Origin: Fidelibacterota bacterium
GTDB taxonomy: Bacteria > Fidelibacterota > Marinisomatia > SCGC-AAA003-L08 > TS1B11
Direction of reading: 5' to 3'
Assembly: GCA_020354025.1 (NCBI GenBank)
Contig: CP070638.1
Span: 2,452,879-2,516,149, forward strand
DNA: 63,271 nucleotides
In this document: in pieces, positions 7,311 to 15,000 of the stretch
Layout of the letters: every line of letters begins with the position of its first letter
How positions within the stretch are numbered: position 1 is the first letter of the stretch
Position numbers and translations under genes: made by a program
Notes under the pieces: model-generated
Told to the model about the DNA's origin: nothing
Database searches by the model: none
Seen by the model: only the letters and a program-made list of their open reading frames with translations

Positions 7311-10220
7311 ATGAAGCAGTACTGGCTCGCCTTTATAGCCGTTTTCGCTACCGGCTGCATGCTTGATCCACTGGATAAGGATAACCTCCCAGTTTGGTCA
7401 ACCACTCTTGAAATTCCACTAATTCAGACCGAGATCACCCTGGAGGGTATTCTGGAGGATTCACTGATCAGTGCCTATCCAACAGGTGAGGATAGCGATC
7501 AGATCTACGTTTTCAATAAAACGGTGAACATGGAACGGGTGGAAGTAGGCAACAGGATGAAGATTGATCCGATCAAGGAAAGTTTTGTCCAGTATGCCAG
7601 TGACGTGACGGTTGACAGTTCCACGACCACCTTGACCGTCGGATATGATACGGTAGGACTGGATGATATCATCGAGCCCATCAGTGCGGAGATGGGTTTA
7701 ATCGAATTGGACAACATTGATCCGGAGCAGACGGCACCCTTTCTCTTCTCAGAAATCATGCCTCCCGCTCTCGTGACGTCTATAGAAAATGCCATCGATG
7801 CTGCCGGAGGCAGCGCCAACGTGGTGGTGGATACTGTCGCCCTCTTTCCCCAACAAAAGCCGCTGTCTTTCGATTCGTTCAACTCGGCAGATGTCAGTTC
7901 CGGTCTCCTGGACGTGACGATCATCAATAACATGTTCATCCCTCTCGGGGCCCCCATCGACGTGGATGTAAGGAACAGCGTAGGGGCGTTTATCTTTAAG
8001 CTGACATGGGATACGGAAATAGCGCCCGGGGACTCCTCTACCCGGTCTAAGGACATAGGCGGCCTGTCCCTCCCTGGGGATCTACTGATCGAGGTATCCG
8101 GGACATCCAACGGGTCGCAGGGTGAACTGATAACCGTGACGAGTGCGGATCTGAATTCATCCTTCCGCATCCGCGCCGAAGCCCGCGAAATCCAGGTTAC
8201 TCAAACCGATGCCATCGTCCCTGAACAGACCATTACTGATACGAGTACCATAGCCCTGGAGCCTTCGGAAACGGTGGTAGAGGAAGCCGTCCTGCTCAGT
8301 GGGGAACTGAATATCGCCATCACCAATAACCTGCCCCTGACCGGGAACGCAAGACTGACTATCCCCAGTCTGTATCATGACACTCCGGACTCTGTATTCG
8401 AGGAGACCTTTGCCTTGCAGCTGGGCACCTTTGCCATCCCAGCCTCAGATCTGACGGGGTGGACCATGACTATGGACTTCTACGATCAGCAATTGGACTA
8501 CAACTACCGGATCATCACCGACGATACGGATCCAGCATACGTGATCATGGACCAGTTTGACAACGTAGACCTGGACCTGGCCATCACCCATATTACTTTC
8601 AGCGACATCAAAGGCCAGATCGAGGAACAGACGAATATCGACAGTGGTGAGATCGACATCGAATCGGACTCACGGATTCAGAGTGCATCGATCTCGGAGG
8701 GACACCTGCGTGTCGGGATCACGAACGGGATCGGTGGCGAAGCGGATGTACGCCTGACGGTGCCCGAACTATCCCGGATGGGTAGCAGTCTGGACACCGT
8801 GCTCACCGTCGGTCCTGGTGTCAATCAGCACATGATCGGTCTGTCCGGATATTATGTGGTCCCCAGGAGCCTGGATGACCAGCGCCTGACCTATAGAACC
8901 GAGACCGTTACACGGAGTGGAATCTATACTTATGATCTCCTTGATTCTATCTATGCGGACATAAACCTATCGGAATTGACTTTCGACGCGGTCACCGGCT
9001 ATATCATCAAAGAGGACATAGTTGAAGAGGACGACATTGAGCTGGATAGTGAGACGAAGGTGGAGACGGCGGTAATTGATTCCGGTGAGATTCAGCTGAC
9101 CATCCAGAATTTCATCGGGCTGGAAGCAGACGTGCTAATCGAGATATCCGAGATGACCAAGGGAGACTCCGGCTTTACGGTTTCCCTCCCCGTCACATCC
9201 TCCACTGAGCCGGTATTGGAAACCGTTGACATTTCCGGCTATAGCTTGAGCTTGCCGCTGGATGATCAGCGCATTCACTACATATCCACCCTGAGGATTA
9301 CCAGTGATGAGTTACTGTCACTCACCCTGGAGGATTCGATTACCGTCGATGTTTTGATTGACACGCTACGATTTACTTCTGTGGCGGGTATTATCGATAC
9401 GGTTGAGGTGGAGATTGATACGGTGGAGCAGGAAATCTCGACTTTGCCGGAGGAGATGGATGGTTTTGATTTTACCGATGTAGAGCTCACCATTGAGTTT
9501 GATTCCGACATCACTATTCCCGTCTTCCTCGACCTTGCCCTGGAAGCCCGCACTACCGATGGAGAATTAGCGACGACTTCAGTGTCCAACTGGAATATTA
9601 CCGACAGCGCTAGTGTCAGCGTTCCAAACGGGGCTGATCTGTTCAGTATCAGGCCGGATAGGATTCTAGTCTATGGATTAGCCCGGGTAGGAGGAGAGGG
9701 TGTTTTCGGCACCGTGACTTCTAACCAGAGCATCACTGGGATGCTGGCAGTACGGGCACCGCTGGAACTTGAGATAGGTCCGGACGCACTGATCACCACT
9801 GATCCCTATATGGTTACGGAGAAGGATGCGGAAGAGACTGTGGCTGAAGAGATAGAAGAGGTATTGGTATTTATCCACTATGACAACCAGCTAGAGTTTG
9901 GTACCTCTCTGAGTGTGTTCATGAGTCAAGATACCCTGGGCTTCCTTGATGATGGTACTGCACACGTGCTGGTAGATTCGCTGGTATTGAGCCCAAACGA
10001 ATCAGGTCTGGACTCCCTGGTGTTGAATGATGAGCGCCTGGATTTGTTTAACCAGGACTCTATGTATATCCAGGCCCGGCTGGGGGTAGTCGGCCAGACC
10101 GATCAAAGTGGCCAGCCGATACCTTCCCGATTCTTAAGCACCGATACACTCCGGCTAAATCTGTATGGACGACTTCAGTACCTGGTTGACGGAGCGGAAC
10201 TGGCAGGAAAAACCGAATGA
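7311..10220 (+). CDS. Giant beta-repeat lipoprotein
   Basis: I start this at ATG 7311 because it gives a lipoprotein signal (MKQYWLAFIAVFATGCM); an upstream TTG at 7242 only adds a non-signal extension. The product is about 969 residues. It is rich in Asp, Thr, Ser, Ile and Val, with alternating hydrophobic patterns typical of beta sandwiches. At least three long repeats can be aligned. Each has an S(G/E)xxxxxITN/QNxxGxExDVRLTVPxL-like strand pair, then a LxDQRLxYxxxxxxRS/ITS block, then LTFxxVxGxI and an acidic IEEDDIELDSE-type linker (about residues 300-490, 490-620, 620-760). It is probably anchored in the outer membrane. Its stop overlaps the start of the SPOR barrel gene (ATGA at 10217-10220), so the two are probably cotranslated and may form one envelope complex. 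The family is not recognised. Confidence 0.8.
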   Translation: MKQYWLAFIAVFATGCMLDPLDKDNLPVWSTTLEIPLIQTEITLEGILEDSLISAYPTGEDSDQIYVFNKTVNMERVEVGNRMKIDPIKESFVQYASDVTVDSSTTTLTVGYDTVGLDDIIEPISAEMGLIELDNIDPEQTAPFLFSEIMPPALVTSIENAIDAAGGSANVVVDTVALFPQQKPLSFDSFNSADVSSGLLDVTIINNMFIPLGAPIDVDVRNSVGAFIFKLTWDTEIAPGDSSTRSKDIGGLSLPGDLLIEVSGTSNGSQGELITVTSADLNSSFRIRAEAREIQVTQTDAIVPEQTITDTSTIALEPSETVVEEAVLLSGELNIAITNNLPLTGNARLTIPSLYHDTPDSVFEETFALQLGTFAIPASDLTGWTMTMDFYDQQLDYNYRIITDDTDPAYVIMDQFDNVDLDLAITHITFSDIKGQIEEQTNIDSGEIDIESDSRIQSASISEGHLRVGITNGIGGEADVRLTVPELSRMGSSLDTVLTVGPGVNQHMIGLSGYYVVPRSLDDQRLTYRTETVTRSGIYTYDLLDSIYADINLSELTFDAVTGYIIKEDIVEEDDIELDSETKVETAVIDSGEIQLTIQNFIGLEADVLIEISEMTKGDSGFTVSLPVTSSTEPVLETVDISGYSLSLPLDDQRIHYISTLRITSDELLSLTLEDSITVDVLIDTLRFTSVAGIIDTVEVEIDTVEQEISTLPEEMDGFDFTDVELTIEFDSDITIPVFLDLALEARTTDGELATTSVSNWNITDSASVSVPNGADLFSIRPDRILVYGLARVGGEGVFGTVTSNQSITGMLAVRAPLELEIGPDALITTDPYMVTEKDAEETVAEEIEEVLVFIHYDNQLEFGTSLSVFMSQDTLGFLDDGTAHVLVDSLVLSPNESGLDSLVLNDERLDLFNQDSMYIQARLGVVGQTDQSGQPIPSRFLSTDTLRLNLYGRLQYLVDGAELAGKTE

Positions 10221-11869
10221 GGCTTGCCTTCTCTTCTGTGCTGGTTGCTGGCGTGCTCCTGGCAGGGGAGCTGCCAGGGACCAATCCCGCCCGGACAGCT
10301 ACTGCCGGTGCGTATTTCACCCGCGTGAAAGGGAATCATGCTCTGGGCATAAATCCTGCTAATCTCGGGTATTATGGGAAACCTCTCATGCTGGGCAGGA
10401 CGGAGGAGGCTATTATCTCCGACGGGGCAGGCGCCGCTCAGGATTACTATTCGGTGCAACTTATCGCGAGTCCTGATAATAAGCTCGTGAAAAGTACGAA
10501 ACAGGTCTTTCATCGCCAATTTGGCACAGCCTTTCCATCGGCGATTATCATGGTGGACTCATTATACAAATTCCGGGTGGGTGATTTTACGGATCAGAAA
10601 AAGGCTGAAATTCTTCGGGATTCACTGGTGGCATACGGCTATAGCGATGCCTGGATCGTAAGGGAAGATCATCCCCTGGTAGAGCTTGATCCGGTACCAT
10701 ATTTCTCCATGACACTAGCCGGTATCAGTCTGAATGCCAGGAATAATGCCATTCATCCCAACTGGATCAACCAGCAGCTATTCGGGGGCCTTGATCTTCG
10801 GGATCCAGGTAAGAAAGACGAGTTTTTATCTGTATTCCCATCTCATGTTTGGAACATGAATTTTATGGCCGCTATGACTAGCCTGAGCTTTACTGTAGGC
10901 AATTTTGGTATGTCAATAGTTGAGCCAAAGGTGGTGTCCACCATGAATTTACCCACAGCTGTTATTGATGTGCTTTTCCGTGGCGTGAAATTTGATCAGC
11001 CGCGGGACCTTTCAAATATCAAAATGGATCTACTCGGAGTCGCTCCGGTGGCAGTTGCTTATGGTCGGCAGCTTGCATTACCGCAGTTAACGAAAATGGT
11101 TGACCGGTTTTTCGCCGGAGCAGGTGTGAATATTCTGCTCGGACTCGCGGATATGCATCTGGTATCCGAACAGCTGGATATAAGGACTACTCCTGACAGT
11201 ATTATGATTGAAGGCAGAACGAGAGTGGTTGCTAATGATGATCCGGAATCCTCAAGATCCCCTGTTCTGGGTGGCGGTTTGAGCCTGGACCTGGGTATTG
11301 CCATGGACATCAATCCTGCGCTAAGTGCCAGTCTTGCATTGAAGGATTTATTTGGACGCATAACATGGCCGGATAGATGTACTACGGTAAATGAATTCTC
11401 TATTCATCTGTCAGGTGAAGATATAGAAGATATTGCTGAGGACTACTCGAACCAACTGGACTCCCTCAAGCAGAGGTTTTCCGAATCTGATACATCATAT
11501 GCTTCCGGGACTGGCCGGACTGTGTACCCATCCCAATTCATCTTGGGTGCTTCGTATCGGGTCTTACCGGAGTTGACCATCGATGCCTCCCTCATCCACT
11601 ACCTGAACAATGACTACCTGGAAGATGCCACACCCCAGCTGTCACTGGGAATTGAATATGCACCAGCATCTGTTTTCCCGATGTATGCTGGTATCGGTTT
11701 AGGGGGAATGGATGGGTTTAAATGGGGTGCCGGATTCGCCCTGAACCTGGGGGCCTTCCAATGGAACCTGGGATTTGGGCAAAACGGTGGCGTGTTGAAC
11801 GCCGCCAGGGGAGTAAGTATCTCCACGGAGTTTCGTTTATTGCTTGGCCCCCCTGGCCCCGCACGGTAG
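10217..11869 (+). CDS. Outer-membrane barrel protein with internal SPOR domain
   Basis: This protein of 550 residues has an N-terminal signal peptide (MRLAFSSVLVAGVLLAG). A GNHALGINPANLGYYGKP segment is typical of DUF5723-like barrels. Residues about 77-150 look like a complete SPOR domain: DYYSVQLIASPDN at the start and LYKFRVGDFTDQKKAEIL with LVAYGYSDAWIV at the end. SPOR domains bind glycan strands stripped of stem peptides. The remainder (about 160-550) shows strand-turn patterns and a Gly/aromatic-rich C-terminal region expected for an outer-membrane beta barrel. The start codon overlaps the stop of the giant lipoprotein gene, so the pair probably works together. A SPOR inserted just after the plug-like N-terminus is unusual. 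Confidence 0.8.
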   Translation: MRLAFSSVLVAGVLLAGELPGTNPARTATAGAYFTRVKGNHALGINPANLGYYGKPLMLGRTEEAIISDGAGAAQDYYSVQLIASPDNKLVKSTKQVFHRQFGTAFPSAIIMVDSLYKFRVGDFTDQKKAEILRDSLVAYGYSDAWIVREDHPLVELDPVPYFSMTLAGISLNARNNAIHPNWINQQLFGGLDLRDPGKKDEFLSVFPSHVWNMNFMAAMTSLSFTVGNFGMSIVEPKVVSTMNLPTAVIDVLFRGVKFDQPRDLSNIKMDLLGVAPVAVAYGRQLALPQLTKMVDRFFAGAGVNILLGLADMHLVSEQLDIRTTPDSIMIEGRTRVVANDDPESSRSPVLGGGLSLDLGIAMDINPALSASLALKDLFGRITWPDRCTTVNEFSIHLSGEDIEDIAEDYSNQLDSLKQRFSESDTSYASGTGRTVYPSQFILGASYRVLPELTIDASLIHYLNNDYLEDATPQLSLGIEYAPASVFPMYAGIGLGGMDGFKWGAGFALNLGAFQWNLGFGQNGGVLNAARGVSISTEFRLLLGPPGPAR

Positions 11870-11911
11870 GCCCCGGATATACCCGCACCATCAAGATGCA
11901 TTTGTCCCGTT

Positions 11912-12010
11912 CCTAGTCCTGTCCGAAGGCGGGGCCACAAGTTCCGCTAACGGCGGGACTCCCGATCCCGCCAACGTCGGGACTCCCGATCCTGCCAACG
12001 GTGGGACAAT
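11912..12010. repeat. Palindromic repeat plus 24-base tandem repeat
   Basis: CCTGTCCGAAGGCGGGG at about 11917-11934 belongs to the dispersed repeat family. It is followed by two and a half to three tandem 24-base units beginning CGCCAACG(T/G)CGGGACTC (11945-11968, 11969-11992, then a partial unit to about 12010). Each unit contains a small CCCGCCAACG/CGGGA palindrome. No gene lies between 11870 and 12163. Confidence 0.7.
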
Positions 12011-12163
12011 CACGCTGCCATCCTCTCACCCACCAAGCGGTAAAAAGCGACCCTGAGCTTGCCAGAGGACGCTTGTCAGATGACCGTCTGATCTGCTAAC
12101 TTTCCAATGGCAGAGCCGGTCTGGCATCTTATCTTAAGAATATATTTACGCGGAGAATGGGTT

Positions 12164-13081
12164 ATGAAACGCAACTTCCTATTAGGGTTGGCTATTTTAG
12201 CCATCACGGTACCATGCATTTCATGTAGCGCGGGAGTAGTAGCCTTGCCGACCCGTGAGATGCAAACGGTCGGAGACGGTGTCAGCCTGCACCTGAGGAT
12301 CGCTGGTGATCCCGCTTCGGGTGAGGTGCTGATCGCCCTCCATGGGGGACCGGGCATGAACAGAGCCTACATGCTGAACCTGGAGCAACTGGCGAACCAG
12401 GAGCTGGCTGTGGTGACCTACGACCAGCGGGGTTCCGGCCTCTCCACCAGTCCAGCCGCCGAACCAGCTAACTATACCCTGGCAAAGCATGTCGCGGATC
12501 TTGAAGTTGTCAGGAAAACACTGGGAGTGGAGCAGGTACACTTCCTGGGACATTCCTGGGGTGGGATTCTGGCCCTGCAGTACGCCCTCGTGCATCCGCA
12601 GCGGGTGCAGTCACTTATCCTGGTGAACAGTGGCCCGCCTACCTGGGAGGGGATCATGGAGGCTCAGGCTTCCCTGGGCGCGCGTATCCAAGCACTCCAG
12701 CAGGCAGGTGTCCTCCAGACAGGCCAACCCCAGTCCGCCGGGGAAGCCCTGAAGATGGTCCTCCCCGCCTATTTCTCGGACCCTTCCTTCTGGTTCTCAT
12801 CCGAGAATGAAAAAGAACCGGTTTCTTTCAGTCAGACGGCCAACAGCCTGACCATGGTGGCTATCGAGGGCTATGATATCACCTCGGAGCTGGCCCGGTT
12901 GGACCACCGTGTGCTGATCCTCAGGGGCGAGGACGATCCCTTCGGCCGGCCCATGATCGAGGCCACGCGGTCAGCGTTGAAAAATGCTCGGGTGGAAATG
13001 GTGGAACTGGAGCGTTGCGGCCACTTCTGGCACGAGTGCCCGGATGAATTCTTCGCCCGGGTGCGCGCCTTCCTTGACTGA
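12164..13081 (+). CDS. Alpha/beta hydrolase, prolyl-aminopeptidase-like (S33), lipoprotein
   Basis: I choose ATG 12164, which has a GGAGA site and gives a lipoprotein-type signal (MKRNFLLGLAILAITVPCISC); the frame is open to 12107. The product is 305 residues. The alpha/beta hydrolase core is clear: HGGPGMNRAY (oxyanion region as in proline iminopeptidases), DQRGSGLS, nucleophile elbow GHSWGG, catalytic Asp in LRGEDDPFG and catalytic His in RCGHFWHE. A variable cap domain lies between about residues 165 and 230. It is probably an envelope-anchored peptidase or esterase. S33 membership is well supported by the HGGPG and GHSWGG pair; the substrate is not known. Confidence 0.85.
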   Translation: MKRNFLLGLAILAITVPCISCSAGVVALPTREMQTVGDGVSLHLRIAGDPASGEVLIALHGGPGMNRAYMLNLEQLANQELAVVTYDQRGSGLSTSPAAEPANYTLAKHVADLEVVRKTLGVEQVHFLGHSWGGILALQYALVHPQRVQSLILVNSGPPTWEGIMEAQASLGARIQALQQAGVLQTGQPQSAGEALKMVLPAYFSDPSFWFSSENEKEPVSFSQTANSLTMVAIEGYDITSELARLDHRVLILRGEDDPFGRPMIEATRSALKNARVEMVELERCGHFWHECPDEFFARVRAFLD

Positions 13082-13148
13082 CCCTGAGTGGTAGCCTGTC
13101 GCTCCCCGTTATCGCGATCCGCTGGCTGAGGCTGCCCGGGACCCGGTG

Positions 13149-13790
13149 CTAGGCGGCCGCCTTCGTATCCTGGCGCACCTTTGCATAGTGCCGGCGGGAT
13201 TTCACCCGGTTGCCGCATGTCTCCATGTCACACCACTTCCGGCTGTGGTTCTTGCTCTTGTCCACGAACAACCACGTACAGTCGCCGCCGTTGCATTGGC
13301 TGATCTTGTGGACCTCGTCTGTGGTGAGAAGCTCCGCCGCGGAGCGCACCACCGGCCATAAGACCGCTTCCAGATCGAAACCTCCCGCCTGCCAGGCCCA
13401 GCCGAATCCCTCCGGTCGGCTCACAATGTGAACCTGCGACTGCACCCGCGTCAGGATGCGGTTCAGCTGGTCGAGATTGGTGGTGGAAGGACGCTGGTCC
13501 TGGGCGATGGCGGCGAAGATCTGGTAGATCGTCGCTCGCAAGCGCTTGGCCTTGCGCAGGGCCGCCTCCGCCGCGCCCCGGTCCCTGGATGCCCTCACTA
13601 GCAGCTGCTTTGCTTCATCCCCACCAATGACCTGCACTTTCTCGGCCCAACGCACCAGGTCGGTATAGTCCAGCAGGCTGTCACCCGTATCTTCCGCCTC
13701 ATAGCGGTCCACGGTATTGGTGAATTCCAGGCACAGCCGCCCACCGGCCGTCTCGGCCAGGATGTCACTCTCTCGGTCATTTACGAGCAT
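13149..13790 (-). CDS. CGNR zinc-finger / ABATE-domain protein
   Basis: This protein of 213 residues has an N-terminal ABATE-like domain (GRLCLEFTNTVDRYEAED at the start) and a C-terminal CGNR zinc finger: C-N-x-x-D-C, about 15 residues on KWCDMETCGNRVKSRRHYAK. The family is thought to contain DNA-binding transcription regulators of stress genes. The 147-base gap before the divergent small gene at 13938 holds two inverted repeats that could be its operators. Confidence 0.9.
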   Translation of the reverse strand: MLVNDRESDILAETAGGRLCLEFTNTVDRYEAEDTGDSLLDYTDLVRWAEKVQVIGGDEAKQLLVRASRDRGAAEAALRKAKRLRATIYQIFAAIAQDQRPSTTNLDQLNRILTRVQSQVHIVSRPEGFGWAWQAGGFDLEAVLWPVVRSAAELLTTDEVHKISQCNGGDCTWLFVDKSKNHSRKWCDMETCGNRVKSRRHYAKVRQDTKAAA

Positions 13791-13810
13791 TACTGGTCCC
13801 CTCCAATATC

Positions 13811-13879
13811 CTAACCAGCAAAATAAGTATTGCTAGTTAGTATTTGCCCTATTAAATTCTAACCGTCTATTAGAATTTA
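13811..13879. promoter_or_regulatory. Two inverted repeats between divergent genes (candidate operators)
   Basis: One palindrome is perfect: TAAATTCTAA (13853-13862), seven bases, TTAGAATTTA (13870-13879). The other has one mismatch: CTAACCAGCA (13811-13820), ten bases, TGCTAGTTAG (13831-13840). Both lie in the AT-rich spacer between the CGNR gene (start 13790, minus) and the small gene at 13938 (plus). Autoregulation by the CGNR protein is an inference. Confidence 0.55.
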
Positions 13880-13937
13880 GAAAGTTATAGACAGCAAGTC
13901 AATGGTAGACTCGGGCACAAACAGTAAGGAGGCAGTC

Positions 13938-14129
13938 ATGATCAGGTTCATCAGCAGACTCTTAGGGCGGACCGGCCGTAATAATCCGAACGGCAAGCAG
14001 GGTACCGTCAAGGACGATCCCTTGAAAGAGCCCCGCGGCGGCAGGCGGCCCTCGTTGAAATGCCGGAACGGCAACCTGAGCGACGGACCCCTGCGCGCCA
14101 ATCAGGTGCCCTGGATAGCCATCCGCTGA
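13938..14129 (+). CDS. Small basic protein, unrecognised
   Basis: The product has 63 residues. A near-consensus ribosome site (AAGGAGG at 13926-13932) precedes ATG 13938, which is why this start is preferred to 13902. It is rich in Arg, Gly, Asn and Pro after a short hydrophobic start (MIRFISRLLGRTG). No family is recognised. It lies divergent from the CGNR regulator, next to two palindromes. Confidence 0.4.
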   Translation: MIRFISRLLGRTGRNNPNGKQGTVKDDPLKEPRGGRRPSLKCRNGNLSDGPLRANQVPWIAIR

Positions 14130-14350
14130 GCATCCCAGCCGCCGCTTCCATTCCCCACCATAGATCGGACTTCTGCCGCGTTCATGCATTTGGGAAACGT
14201 AACGGGATAGATACAGTTGCTCTCCGGCTTCTGGTCCATTATGCATGCCATACGACAAAAGTAAAAAATAAACTTGGGAGAAAAGCCTATGACATATATA
14301 TTGAGATCTAGCTATTTTACGCAACTGAACTCAATTAGGAGGAATATCTT

Positions 14351-14857
14351 ATGATACAAAGCCTCGAAAAAAACGGTTGGGTAAAGAAAATCAGATCCTT
14401 AACGCTGGCAGGTTTGCTCTTGGTACCTTTATCCGGTATGCTCGCACAAGAGTTGGAGGTCCAGCAGCAGCAGCAAGAAAAAGATTATTATCACGAGGGT
14501 AAGACTCAAGCGCAAGCTGACTACACCGGTGACGCAGCCTTTAGCTGGGGATTGAAGACAGGTGTTGTATGGGGAGCAATAACCTGGGCAGCCGTCGTCA
14601 AGTATGAAACGGGTTTGGTAGTTTACTTTGCTGCAGCAACACCTCCTGTAGCCGGTTACTGGCTTCTGGATAAAGATGAAACGGCTCCGGCACATCTCAC
14701 AAGTAATCTGACAGCACCGCAACAAAGAGATTTCAGACTTGGATACAAAGTAGGTATATGGGACATAAGAAAGAAAAAATATAACAAAGGAACATATATC
14801 GGGGCAGGTATCGGGGCAGCAATAGGTATGTTAATAACCCTTGCCACAACGCAATAA
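14351..14857 (+). CDS. Secreted / membrane protein with glycine-zipper-like helices
   Basis: The product has 168 residues. A strong ribosome site (TAGGAGG) precedes the ATG. A signal peptide (LTLAGLLLVPLSGMLAQ) is followed by a Gln-rich patch. Two hydrophobic hairpins follow, and the C-terminus ends with a Gly/Ala-rich helix (GTYIGAGIGAAIGMLITLA) resembling a glycine zipper. A membrane or pore-lining role is possible. No family is recognised. Codon use is more AT-rich than the surrounding core genes. Confidence 0.7.
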   Translation: MIQSLEKNGWVKKIRSLTLAGLLLVPLSGMLAQELEVQQQQQEKDYYHEGKTQAQADYTGDAAFSWGLKTGVVWGAITWAAVVKYETGLVVYFAAATPPVAGYWLLDKDETAPAHLTSNLTAPQQRDFRLGYKVGIWDIRKKKYNKGTYIGAGIGAAIGMLITLATTQ

Positions 14858-14923
14858 TAATTATTCGCCTCGCCCCCAGCGCAAAACCCTGGCGGTGGTG
14901 GCGGTGCTTCTGGCTCCCCCGCT

Positions 14924-14940
14924 CCTAGCCCGTCCGAAGG
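14924..14940. repeat. Dispersed GC-rich repeat fragment
   Basis: CTAGCCCGTCCGAAGG is a partial copy of the repeat family seen at 11.9, 17.7, 18.3 and 19.5 kb. Confidence 0.4.
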
Positions 14941-15000
14941 TGCTGAGGTCTCTCCCCTCTTCCCCCTCTATTTGTAAGAGATAGGGTATCCGTCAGCTGC

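Noticed and set aside
11945-12010. CRISPR array
   Set aside because: The 24-base units are contiguous without spacers and are too few.
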